Positions 40,447 to 53,396 of a stretch of 64,000 nucleotides of DNA are shown one piece after another. How positions within the stretch are numbered: position 1 is the first letter of the stretch; every line of letters starts with the position of its first letter. The stretch covers positions 8,933,287-8,997,286 of the forward strand of contig JAKCOZ010000015.1 in assembly GCA_022605955.1 (NCBI GenBank), read 5' to 3'. Made by a program: the position numbers and the translations under genes. Below the pieces are notes generated by a model that did not search any database, was not told where the DNA came from, and was given only the letters and a program-made list of their open reading frames with translations. Origin of the DNA: Rallus limicola (Eukaryota > Chordata > Aves > Gruiformes > Rallidae).

Positions 40447-43298
40447 GCGGGAGGGGGGGAGGGCAGGGTGTGCAGAAGGACAAATGGATTTTGATCTGTA
40501 CGACTCCACTGAGCACTCTGTGGAGGAAAGAGCAAGATTAGGGAAGAACGAACTACAAACTACAGGAGAAAACGAAGCGCTGCTGCATTACTTAAACCCT
40601 TGCAAACAGGAAGCTGGGGCTTCCTCTCTAGCCACATCCCACCAGCAAGCCACACAGAGGAGGAGGAAGCAGCCCTGTCACTTGACATACCAAACATGCT
40701 GGTAGCTATTTTTACATGGTCCCCTCAGGGTTACAGCAGTTGTTGCTTATTTCAGAGCAGAATATCAGTCAGAGAAAAAAAGAAACAAGATACACTCTTC
40801 TTGCTGGCAAATGGAAAGAACAAGAACTTTTGCTAAAGCAGACAGCACAAAAGACAGACCTGCACTCAATCACAGACAGTGAGGTTGTTACGGACCCCAT
40901 CCCTTTGTTCAAGCCCACTCCAGACAGCATCCAAAGGGGCTGTGCCCAGGCCCAGTTACCCTGGAATGCAGCCATCTCAGAGCTCTGAAATCTCCAAACT
41001 CTCAGCACACTGCATCAGCAGCAAAGCAAGTGCCTACTCTTTCTCTTCAGACATGTAGTATTTCTCACACTTCATTTTTGTTTTCCTCTTCCCAGACTCC
41101 ACAGTGCTATGGGCTGGGCTGCTCTGGCTCCTCTTTCAAGTGCCATATTGTTTTAATAATTAGAGAACATCTGCAATTACTATAATCAGAAAGATTCCTG
41201 CTTGCTTTTTATACCCCCGGGCTATTCCTTGAATAGCTAGAACGTAAATAATTACTCTATACTATAAATTTATCTCTTAAAAAAAACCCAGTCCCAAAAC
41301 ATTACAGCAGCTTCACATTTGTTTTCCTTGGCTTTGTGGATACATGGCTGCTGTATTTCCAGATACCTATTCACCACCTCCCTGAGGAATGATCATGAGG
41401 TACCCACCCACCTTGCATACAGACCCCAGAATTTATCACAGAGCCCTCTTGAACAATAAAGATGTGCACATTTGACACCAAATAACAACAGGCAGCTGAA
41501 TTTCTGTTATCACACAGGCAACCACAAAAAAAACAACCTTCCAGCACCAGGCTTTGCTCATTAGCATTGGGTTCTTCAGTTATTATGAACTGCCAACTCT
41601 GTAGAACTTTAAAGACTTATTCACTAACACCAAGACACTTCAATAGGCCAATGAAATCATCATCAACACAAGCCCATTCTTTTATTTCCTTGACATGAAG
41701 GCTTCAGCAGCATGACAAGTAACTGCATCAGGAGCCACAAAATTACAGAGGAAGCAGGAACAAAAGGCATCCATAACATTACCCACCTTGCCTTTCCAAA
41801 ATAAAACGTGAGGTCAGCCTTGCTCTTTTGTGAATTCCTAGTGGATGTCAGAGCCACACATTAACCAGATCTGCCATGGGACAGGGAAAGGCAGTTTTCT
41901 CTGCCTATGGAATTCTGAAGTGTCACAGGCACAATTCAAGGACCTCTGTAGTTCACTACTATTCCTGCCATTTCCAGCCATTGCTGCTGGCTCAAAACCA
42001 CAACTTTAGAACAAAGTGTTTCCAGTTCCCACTACCTGCCCTAAATTTTACAGCTAGGGCTTAAGTTCTGCTTTCATTTACAGAACGTAAGTGAAAGATG
42101 GTGAAGATTTCAACTGATAGAAGTACAGAAAGATACACAGCATATCAGAAGAGATACCTAGTGTTCCAACATGCTACACAGTCAGATTCTGTTTGTATCA
42201 CAGAAAGAAACAGTCAGTACTATCAAAAGATTTACCAGGCTTCCAAATATGCTATTCAGGGAGTGATTTCTTGCCACTTTTTTGTACCATTGCAGGTTTT
42301 AGTAAGACAACTTAAACACACCCAGGAGCCTCACTCAATACACATGCTAATTTTTTTCCACGGTCAGTGCTAAAAAAAATAAACACAACCAACTCTTCAT
42401 TCTTCACCTCTTAATGATTTTAACAAGCATCATGTGCTGCTTAGAATTACAAAAAATTACCACGTGCAGGCTGTGAATGCAGAGGTCCTGCTGCTATCAA
42501 TTACAGATCCCCATTCAAAGCATACATCCTTTAGTGCTTGCCAGTCATGCAGCTCCACAAGGCCCTGGTGTTTAAAACACTGAGCATTCCTTAAATTAGG
42601 GCTCTCCAAACAACTGAAAACAGATTACTTTGTAGAATCTTGCAAGCCCTTTGGCCAATTAATATTTCTTCAATTAGATCTAAATTTAACACAGAGGCTT
42701 ACAAATTTTCAGTTTATCTAGTGCCCCAAGTACAGAGCTCTCCTCACAAGGCTTTAATCTAACAAGTGCATACACAAAAAGAAAAGCAAAGCCAAAACGC
42801 TGAAGCCACCCGTGACAGTGTCTAGCTTATGCTCTGCACGTGGCATGCCTGTGATAGGGGTCCAGGTTGACCATGGTGAGAGCAGCAGCCACATACAGCC
42901 CAGAGACAGGCTTCCTGCCCTTGTACATCCTCTTCCCTAACAATACAGCAGAATGGCACTGATCCAAATGGGCCGAGTTAAGAAACCAAACGTTGGTATT
43001 TTATATACCCTGCTAAACTGCAAGGGAATGAGGTTGGAAACAGAAAATGGGTTAGAGTAAGAATACAGGTGAGGCTACAGCACAGAAAACATGCTGACAT
43101 GTCCAAGGTACAGAAAAAGGCTCTATAAGTAGGTATTTCTATTTATGAAATATAACTACACCAGAAATAATCTTGTGCAACAGCAAGCAGCTAGCAACCA
43201 TCAAAGCACAAAGACCCTCAAAAGCAGTCCTGTTGTCTTAAGTCCCTGGTAAGAACAAAAAGTGACAGACAAGTTAACATAGAAACAAGGAAACGGAG

Positions 43299-43422
43299 AG
43301 AATCACAGAATCATACGGTTGAAAAAGACCTTTAAGATCATCAAGTCCAACCATTCCCATCCTAAGCTAAACCATATCCATAAGTACCTCATCTACCCTT
43401 TTTTTAAGCACATCCAGGTAAA
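43299..43422 (-). mobile_element. CR1 LINE 3'-end fragment
   Basis: AATCACAGAATCATACGGTT, then GAAAAAGACCTTTAAGATCA and TCAAGTCCAACC on +, are the antisense CR1 3' terminus. They are followed by TAAACCATATCCATAAGTACCTCATCTACCC and AAGCACATCCAGG, typical of the next 70 bp. The copy is short and 5'-truncated, with no coding capacity. Confidence 0.9.
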
Positions 43423-43583
43423 TTAAAATCAACAGATGCACAGAATTCCATGACAGAGGCCACATAGTCTTAATTTCAGGAGAGATTACACAGTCCATGC
43501 TAGCACAAAGATCACCAGAGCTACCGTTATTCCTAGCAGCCACTTTTCAGAGCTGCTCCTCGCCATATTTACAAAGGGGCGAA

Positions 43584-43607
43584 GGGGGGGGGGGGGGGGG
43601 GGGGGGG
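43584..43607 (+). repeat. G24 homopolymer
   Basis: Twenty-four uninterrupted G on +, flanked by GGGGCGAA on the left and CAGGGGGGC on the right, could form a G-quadruplex on the template strand of BICD2. The true length in the genome is uncertain because such runs are poorly resolved by sequencing. It begins 160 bp beyond the right edge of the preceding CR1 fragment. Confidence 0.9.
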
Positions 43608-46600
43608 CAGGGGGGCTTATCTTCCTGAAGTTCAGTCCCACAAATACAAACAGCAAATAATAGAAGTGCCTTCTGGCACTTCAGCTGGAAATAATTGGTT
43701 CTTGCTCAAATTGCATTAAACACCATAATTAAACTTATGAGAAAAACCAGATCCCACTCCTCAAAACTGGCCAATTTCTCAGGCAAATACAACACACTGA
43801 GTCTGTACGAGCTGCATGGCAGTTAGGTCACCTGGATACTTCTCCCTTCCACTAAAAGATGCCAGTGGGGGGGAGAAAAAAAATCTGTCTTCCCTGTGGC
43901 TTTCCAAATCTCTTTTACTCTTTCCTTAAGACAGAGCAGTCAGCGCAGCTCATGCATTGGGGGTTCAAATCCAGAGTTTACTCAGCACAGTTTGAGATAG
44001 ATGTGACTCCAGCGATCACACCAGTCACAGCGGATCTGCCCTCACACAAGTGGGCACCAGATCACACGAATAAGATGGTGCACACCTTCCATCCGACAGG
44101 CTCCTACTGAAAAGGACATGCCACAGGGACTGGCAGTGAGGTCATGGCAGTTTGAGTCCTGGCAAACCAGTGCTGCTTTCGCTGTCGCTGCTACGTAGCT
44201 GACTATGAAAATGTGATTTAAGGACAGACACAGACAAGGATTTACATGTTCCCATCCACACTGGTGGGCGCCCCAAACTACAGTCAGAACAGTAAACTGC
44301 AGAAGAACAGGGAGAGGACTGATGTGTAAACTGCTTTTATAATGAGCGAAGCATGGCCTATGCTTCTACCCAAGAGCAACCACAGCTCCAAGAAAACTGA
44401 AAGCCTCTTACACATTTTGATATTTTTTAAAATAACAGTTAAAAATACAGGCTTTTTGGGGTTTGTTTTCATACAAGAGCTTCTCCATTCGCAAGGACTG
44501 ATTTAAGCTTCACCCAGGGGAGGCAAGGAAGTGAGGGAGTCTTCATTTGCAAGCCAGAGCTACTAAGCACAAGGAGACTCCTTGTCAGGCTACCTCATCA
44601 CACCACCACCAGTCTGAAATCAAGATAAACTCTGAATTCAAGAAAAATTCAGGTGAATTGTAATTTTAAAAAATAAATAAAAATCAAACCCCAAAATGGG
44701 CCTTCAGAAAGAAAAACCAAAAAGCACCTCAACAGTCAGTAGTCTGTCCTTGTCAGCCGTGAGCAGGAAGCAAGAAGAAAGAGTCAGGAAAAGCTGTCTT
44801 CAGACTGCAAATTAGTTGTACACAATCACAGGCTACTGAAAACAGACCAGGATTATCTAAAACAAATGACTGAATGGTAACAGGACAAAAGGCCAGTTAT
44901 TTTTGGTAATGCCAAAGGAGGTGGGGTTTTTTTTTTAGTTAATTAAAACTATAAATAAGACTCATGTATATTTTTAAATTATTGACTAAACTATACAGTG
45001 CCTCAACAGAAAAGGAAACCATTAAAACCAAAAACTAATCTTTAAAGTTAAAATACGCATCTAAACTTGCAGGATTCTAAGCAGAAGCGGGAATTGTCAA
45101 ACTCTCCTGAGAATTGCTCAGCAGACATTTAATCCATACAAAGAGCAGCTTAACTATAGTTAGAAATCAATGAAAAAATAGACCATTACAACATGCGCCA
45201 GATGAGTGTCTTGAAAACCTCTTGTCTTGGGAGTCCAAAGCCAAGGTCTGAAACCTGAAATGGCTGTAGTGCTACAGGGGATCCAGTGAGGAGCAATAAA
45301 GACGTTAAAATAGCAGGATGGATTTACACAGTGAGAAAAAGAAAAAAGACATTACACAGGAAAGGAGTGGATCAAGCTTTGACAATCTGTTCAAGATTAT
45401 CAAAGGCAATAATAAAGTTGTTACTTTATCCCAAAGCTCCAGGCATTCAAAAATAACAGGCAGTAAATCAAGTCTGTGAATTTTGGAGTCTTTGAAAGCA
45501 GGTCACAGCTAGAGCTCCTAAAATAGCTGGTGGAATACATCTGTTCATAGCTAAGTCAAAGCATAAATATATTTTGTATTTCATTAAGGAATTAAGTTCT
45601 AAGACAACTGAGACTTTGTACCTACATCTAGTGAACTGATATTCTCCCCTCCAGGCAAATTTTAAAATAATTACATTTGTTTCATTATTTCAGGAGATAA
45701 TAATCTCTTTTTTGCCACCTTGCTCCATGGAAAATTGCTTCCAGCTGTAAGTAGGAAGTGCTACAGATCCAGTATGATTGCACATCCAGTGTGTAAAGGT
45801 GCACACGACTGTGGTTTGCATGGCAGACAGTAAACATAGCCCTGATGAGAAACCTAAAGTCCTGACCACATATAACTGATCCCAAATCGCTTGTTAAACT
45901 ATACAAGACAGAACTGTGTGCATGGAAACCTGTAAAAAGAGCTAAGGGCTAAGTTCAGACTGTCTCTTCTTTAGCAGTACTAATGAAGTGACAGCAAAGT
46001 ATTGTTCAAAAATAAAATGGAAGTATTTGCCTTTCATTGAATGGATCTCATTTTATTTTCTTGTTCTTGCAGGTTCAGCACATCCCTGATTTCAGCAGGG
46101 CAGGAGGCTGTAGCAAAGCAGAGCAGCAGGAAGCAGGCAGGAATGTTTACATTCCTCAACAGTGCTCTCACTGACTTCCATACCCACTAAAAAGAAACAA
46201 TGTCATTAGAAACTTTAAAAAACCCCACAAAACCAAAAACACACAGGAAATTTCGTGTTTTGGACACATGAGGGAACTTCATTTTTAACTGCTGCAGGAC
46301 AAGGGATACCTGTTAAAGATTGTCACCATACCTCCAGCCGAGAAGTCTTTGACATGGGTGCAGCCTGCTTTCCAAATACTTGCAACAGACAGGAGCTGCT
46401 AACTGAAAACCCATCTTTGCCCAAGTTCTGAACTCGCATTAAGTAGTAACATAATGCAGGTTTCACTGCTGTTAACTGCAATCCAAACATCTCTATACGG
46501 GTTCAGCTGCTGACAGTCAACTGCCTGAGTAGGTTACGGATCTCAGCTGCCAGCATCCCAGCAAGGACCATCAACTCTTGCACTTCGTTGAGTCCAGCCT

Positions 46601-49600
46601 GTTTCAGGAGTCAGCTAGTCTGGGAGCCTGTATACACACTAAGCCAAAACCAGGTCTGGTTTCTGTAGGAACATTACAGACATTTATATATCTGGTCATA
46701 AGTGATCAGGAAGAAAGAAAAATATAACAATAGATGATTTTATATAATGCTTTATAATAGTACAGAATTTCATATCCTATTGCTAGCATCATCCGACTGA
46801 AATTCTCCAAATTATTCGCTCCCACCGCCCAAGGAACTTGTATTAAAACATGTGATAAAAGCAAGCTTCTGGATAGTTTTACAACAGCACATTCAACTGT
46901 TGAGTTGGGCACCAATTTGTACCCCCTTCCCTTCTTACCACTCAACCACATTTCCTTAAGAACCTGTTTATAAACAAATCTAAATATTTATAAGCAAGTA
47001 AACTTTTGATTGCAGCTTGCCCTAGTTTGTTTAAAGAGAGGCATAAAAGCCTACTGTTAACCAGTGATCAAAAGGCAGTCCCCTCCTCTCCTCAAGAGTG
47101 AAATTTGTTGCATATCACGTTTATTAATCCAGATCTGCAATCCTAAAAGAGAGGGCAAAAGTTAACCCCCCTCCCTAGTGATTTATGTTGTGGCAGTAGC
47201 CTTGTGTCAAACAACAATAATTCAAGCTACAGCTTTATGCACAGAGTTGCCTTAATTAAAAAAAAAACCACAACCCATGCTGCCAGGAGCAATGCCTTAA
47301 ACACAACCCTCACGCCATGTACAGCCAGTGGCTGGTGGCTGCCAGCACGGACCCAGCACACACAGCCATAGGGAAAGTCACCTCCCCACCACCACAGCAG
47401 CCAAGATAAAGACTTCAGTGAGCAAAAACTTCTCCCAAGTTTCAAAACCAAATGCAATTCAAGTGGTAAATTAACTTCTCTGCCTCTCCATATCCCACAT
47501 GGTGGATTTCTGAGTAGGACCTATGCAGACAGACAGGCCAAAAAGTTTTAGTCCTCTCTACAGACAAATGATCCGGACCATTGTTGTACGGGTGACTGGA
47601 CAGTGCCCTGAACAATAAGCTGTTTTTAGAAAACCGGGGATTCATCCTCTTATGTGGCATGAGGGAGGGATTTAGCCTTAATTTAGCACCATTTAGAAAA
47701 GATTACCCTTTAATTGCAATAGGAGTTGGCAGACACAGGCAGCAATGAAAAGCCTTTATCCTGCAAAGCTTCAAAACGTCCAGCATCAGCTCCACAGCCA
47801 AAAGGGGAGAGCCAGCCCAGGCTGCAGGGAACCGAGGCTGGGCAGGACAAAACAGCCACCCTGGGCCACTCAGGAACAAGGAAGGGGAGGCAAGGAGCAC
47901 AGAGCAGTACTGCAGCTGCTGGTGTCTCTGCAGTGTGAATGGCATCCGATGGCAGACAAACCCATCATTCACTGGACACAAATCAGGAAGAGCCTGCAGT
48001 GCTGGGGGCAGAGAAGCTGCCACAGTGCACAGGGAGGAGGTGCAGCCTTATGAAAGGCTCCAGAGTAAATACAAAACAGGGCCCAGACCCCGGCTCACCA
48101 TGCCACCCTGCCAATCTGGGCTGTACTCTTGGGGAACAGATGCACAACATGTCACAGGTGTAGAGTTGCCAGATCCGTGGCAAGATCCAGTAGCTTGTAG
48201 CCACTCAGGAGCACCTTACAAATGTCATCTCATTTGGAATAATCCAATGCTCTTCCATAACAGGCTCCAGGAATATTTAATTCTCAAACAGTTTTTCTGC
48301 AACAGCACTGCTTGTCTTACATCTCAAACAATAAACTGGAACAATCCATTCTCAGGCTGGCATGTAACAGCATACTGCACATTTTACTCAATGCAACTTT
48401 ATTTTTAAAAGTTCAATGGAAGGTAGTAATTTCCATGCACAGACAAGGCTTTAAGCCAAGGTTAAGCCTCCTCCCCTTTCACTTCTGACCCAGGCCTGGC
48501 ATTTCTGATGGCATCAGGCCTGAAAGATGATGCTGCTGCCCAGTTGGCTGAGTCATGTTAACATACTGGGAAACAGGGAGGGGGGAAAGACACTTGGAGC
48601 TGGAGAATAAAATTGTCAGGAAAGGACTAATTTGATGAAGAGCCACAAGAACTAGTGGTGTCAAAAAGGAAGAGGTAAAGGGCATGTGACCATAGGACAG
48701 GCTATGAGAAGACAGTGTCACGGGGTAAAAGCAGTAGCACAGAGGTTAAGGGAACCTGCATGGCAGAGGCTGCAATAGAGTTCATGAGGAAACTGAGGCA
48801 GTGAAACAAAAGGGCATGAGGAACTAAGAGGGAAGAAGAGACACAAGCCTGTAGCTGCTCAACCACATTGCCCTTCAGATACAAATGAGTAGCCAACTGT
48901 TCTCATTCCCTTCTTCCTCTAACTACTTCAAACTACTAAGCCCAAGGCCAAAGTCTGTCACCCATGCTGGTCTCAAAGGTAAAGATCAAAAACCATAGCC
49001 TGCACCTCACAGCTCTGTGAGAGTCCTTAAAAATATCACACATCAGCCAAATGCAGCTAACCAGCAACAGCCACAGATACAACTCTACTTCAGACACTAT
49101 TTCAGTCTACAGCTTAAATGAGCCAAGGAACTTATCCGAGCTATGACGGGGAATGGTGCCATTTTAAACTTACCAGTGTGCAAGTGCTACACTTTTTGTC
49201 TAGTTCTCACACACAAAGGCAGATCATTTCTGACCTTCTTTCAACTGCATCAGAAGCTACAGAAGATAAAGTAGATGGCCAAACTTAAGTTTCCGCAAGA
49301 AAGCACACACTAGTTTGAAATGCTGTGAGTTGAGAACAGTATCTGACCTGCATAATGGTGTCATTTGCCCAGGGCGTTCTTCTGCCCTAAGCATTTGAGA
49401 TCCCTTCGACACCAAGTATCCTGGCATGGCACTGGAAAATATCTTGGAAGACCATTTCGGAGGAGCAAAAAGGAATGGGATTTGTGTCATGCTTGGTTGT
49501 GCTTTTTAATGAGATCCAATTTTTGCAGTTATATATTCAGAGTGCTTGTATAAAATAAACCACTGCAAAGCGCCACGTTGTTGGCATACTGATAAAAAGT

Positions 49601-52600
49601 TAATTGCTCTGCCACTCTGCCCAGGACTGAACATGAAACAATTCCAAATGCTCTGGTGCAATTGCATAGATGCCAAAGTTACTGCCAACAGATGACTGAA
49701 AAGCATCTAACTACATTTAAGATGTAATGTGGTAGGAGACAACATGTTACATCTAGACAGAGCACGGTCCTGGAAGGAAACCAGACAATACATATTTAAT
49801 GCAGTCACACAGCAGGGACACATCAAACAGACCAAGCTGTTCACCGTGCCATGGAGTACATTACACCACACCCCTCTGTTCAGCTTCATGAGCTGCTGTA
49901 GGACATCTCCACTCCTTTTTGTTCTACCCCTGTCACAGAGAGGTAGTTTACTAAAAGTACATTTTCCCAGATTTTGGAAAGCAAGCAAGAGAGTGTAGTA
50001 AGGAACAAAGTCTGGGATGAAGTAAGTCATAAAACTAAGCTCTTCAGTCTCTCAGAATCAAACTCGTGGCTCTGCTTAAGGACACACTTAATGCTTCCCA
50101 CTATTCCTTCGGTATTCGTACATCTCCTCCTTCACTGCCCCTGCTGTTCATTCGTGTCTGTACAGAACTAATGTCTAAAGTAAGATATTTCAAACCCAAA
50201 CTACAGTCTGAACCCAGACCTGAGAAGCAGAGAGCCTCAGCTTGCACTCAATGACATACTGAAGCAGATCAGTTTTATTTTTACGGCGACAAGGAACAAT
50301 TCTCTGTCTCTCCTAGAGCTCATTTCACATTTAGAGCTGGAATTTGAGTAAGTTGATTTGATGCATTATAAATAGACACTGTTTTCAAGTACATGAAGGC
50401 CTCAAAGTTAAGCTAAAAAAAGGAGTAAGATTTCTAGCTGTCCCCACACATTATTTAAATTCTTCAGATGTAGCTTTGCCATTATTATAGTGGCTCTGTG
50501 CATGCTGAGAAAGAGAAAAGACTTTTCAGGACACTAGATCAGTAAATCCAACAAGAAAACACTATAATTTGGAATTGGTGTTGTAGCAGAGCATAAGGCA
50601 ACATTAAGACTGACCTTAAAAGAGGAAGAGCTAAACAATCTGAGACTGTGCACTGGAGAGCATTCACATGCACACAGACACAAAGTCTGCTCCCCATAGC
50701 TCTGGCAATCCTGTACAACTACAAGCTAGCCTTAGAGCCTCTCTGAGCCACGGGGCCACTGAGCCCACTCAGATCTGCACAAGCTCCACATTCTGTGGAG
50801 GCTCTACTCCCTTAGCAGCAGTGCCCGCTGAAGATTAAGGCCACGTTCTTCATACAAAGACTCATATTATATGCAGTAACACAAAGCAAACACATGACTA
50901 CCACAGCATGGTACTACTCAGCAAATAGAGGAGCCCAGAGCAAGAGAAATACTTTCACCAAATTAATCACTTTCTATGGAGATGACCTTGCCACAGAGGA
51001 GAACAATGATACTAAGAAGAGAAAATACATTCCTTGTGAAGCACACAGAAATACAGTGTCAACCTTAATGCTACTTCAGACCTACTGTGAGTGAGCACAG
51101 GACAGGCCTGACATGAAAATGAGAGTATACGTGGCACCACTGATCAAGAGGAGGCACAGTGGAGCACAGGGTCAGGTGGATTTTGAGGCTGGCTCTCACA
51201 ATTCCCAGAGCCATGAACCTTAAAACTGAACAGATGTCTTGCAAGGGCTTCACCAGCCTCAAAAACCTCTCAGATGAGCCAAATTCCAGGAGACGCTCCC
51301 CAGCTGCAGTCCCACACGCTGAGGAGCGTGAAAGGAATGAATGCCTTACTATGCTCCTTGCAAACCCTAACAATGGAGAGGTCAGAGTGAACATCAGACC
51401 AATTTTGATGTTAACAGGCTTTGTGTCACATTAAAACGATCCATTTGCTCCAGCCCTAATAACTCATTTCTATTTTAGGGTGCTTGGCCACACAGGATAG
51501 ATTAGAACCACCAGCTACAAACCAGTATAGCAGCTAATGTAAATCCATGGAGCTTTTGTCCTATGCAGATGTTCCTGCAGACATCAGTGGCTCTTTGTCA
51601 CCACATTTCTTACTACACTGCACTGCTTGGTTTCTAAGTTTCCCAACTCAGAGTAGGCAACAAGAAGTCTTTCAAAATATTAATCTTCCTTGACTCCTTC
51701 CACAGAGAGGATAAGATCAAGCTGATTTTTTAGTAAGGCCTTGGTGAACATTTTGACTGGCAAGACTTGCTCTAAACTTCCAGCCCAGCTCAAAGTTCAA
51801 GTTCACTGTCCCAGCAGCCTTAACACAAGGATTATGTTCCAGCCCTCAGAGGCTTTATCATCTTCCTAAAAACCTCACACAATTCAGAAGAGAGGAGTCA
51901 CAAGCTAAGATCCATACTTCAAACCTAATTCTACTGGCTATGGACAGTCCTGCATACAGATTGCCTCCAATTCGCCACTGCAGATCCAGGAGGACAGGGA
52001 AGTATAATCACCCATGGCTCACCTCAGTCAAAATTAGTCCCGGAATACCAGATTTTTCCCATCCCAAAACCCCACAAAATTTAAAGGTGACTTCTAATTC
52101 ATACACTCCATTCTAGGAGTTTGCAAAATAGGGTTTGCAAGGATAGCGGGGAGAATGATGAAGAGGGAGGCTTCAAAACTCCTGAATATGAGAATGATTT
52201 GTGGGATCACTGGAATAAAACTACAAAGCCTGTGAAAGGCCAGACACTGACAGACAACAACCCATCTCTACATTCCTTTCCTAAGAGGTAATGCACTCCA
52301 AGTGTTGTCACAGCAGTTGGCATTCTTTCAGCCCTCCCGAAATCCAGTCAAACAACTAACATATCTCACATGCTCCACTAGTTAAAAATCTAGATTCAGC
52401 TACTCAGTCCTTCAGCAAGTATTCACTGCCTAAAAATAGCTGGAGGGGTGGAATCATGAAAATTAGTTTGAACTTCAAAACTGTATCCCAAACTATGGGG
52501 TTTATTTATAAAGCACAGGATGCAAAAAACTCCACAACAGAAACAGACACACACAAAAAAGGCAAAAGAAATTAACAAATCCCAACTCACAGCCCATATA

Positions 52601-52625
52601 TCCATTTACATAAGCAAGAGGATAA

Positions 52626-52780
52626 GAGAATCACAGAACAGTTGAGACTGGAAGGGACCTCTGGAGATCACCAAAGTCCAACCTCCCTGTTTAAAGCATG
52701 GTCACCTACAGCAGGTTGCTCTAAACATTGTCCAGTTGCACTGTGAATGCCTCCAAAGATGGAGGCTACATAACCTACAG
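52626..52780 (-). mobile_element. CR1 LINE 3'-end fragment
   Basis: AGAATCACAGAACAGTTGAG, then ACTGGAAGGGACCTCTGGAG and ATCACCAAAGTCCAACC on +, are antisense CR1. They are followed by AAAGCATGGTCACCTACAGC, AGGTTGCTCTAAACATTGTC and CCTCCAAAGATGGAGGCTAC, as in the CR1 subfamily that carries the GGTTGCTC and GGATGGAGACTCCAC blocks. It is truncated at about 52780. Confidence 0.92.
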
Positions 52781-53376
52781 GCAAAGAATAGTCAGTGAGA
52801 AAACAAGTTAAAGATGGGACATTATGCTTGTGGTTACTTAGGTATGTGCTATGGTCCAACCTTTAGTCTTTGGGGACTGTTCTGTAGCAACACAAATACA
52901 CTAAAGATTGGAGCTGAACAACTCCACAACTGGACTTGTTCCAAGTGACTCAAGTGTGCTCTTAAAATATTTCTATGATTACTGAAGGATCTTAGAACAA
53001 GACCTCATTGTAACGAGCGGGGGAGGGGAGAAATGTTTTAAAACAACACCCCTGCTCCCCAAGCACTGCTCTAATTTAGCCAGTTAAGTGCAAGCGGTCT
53101 CATTTCCCAGGGATTAGTTTGGGTATTTTGGCTTCAGCCTACCTTTAAATAGCTTCCTGAATTGGACTCACAGTGGAAAACATAGGCTGTGATAATTAAA
53201 AGAAAAAGTATGAATTACCCCTAAAAGATGAACTTTACAAAAATAGCTACCTTGTATTTTGCCTATTGAGTCTAACACAGCTGAAATGAAATGAAGCCAC
53301 TGACAAGGTTGCAGGTGGGAGGTAACAGATGTTCGGCTCAAACCCCAAAGCTGCACCCGTGTGCCATAGGAATCTG

Positions 53377-53396
53377 ACACACACACACACACACAC
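53377..53396. repeat. (AC)10 microsatellite
   Basis: Ten perfect AC units on +, reading (GU)10 in the BICD2 pre-mRNA. It is long enough to be polymorphic. UG repeats in introns can bind TDP-43 or CELF proteins, but nothing here shows that this one does. Confidence 0.92.

Noticed and set aside
43962..43972. GGTTCAAATCC, identical to a tRNA B-box-type word
   Set aside because: The flanks do not form a T stem, and no A box or acceptor stem is found at the right spacing, so no tRNA or tRNA-derived SINE is supported.
48783..48805. ATGAGGAAACTGAGGCAG, a MIR-like word
   Set aside because: Only about 18 bases match and the neighbouring sequence does not continue the SINE pattern.
51071..51434. Overlapping open frames of 107 (-) and 91 (+) codons
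   Set aside because: No recognisable domain, no convincing splice sites at the ends, and frames on both strands of the same DNA; likely chance in a GC-richer patch.
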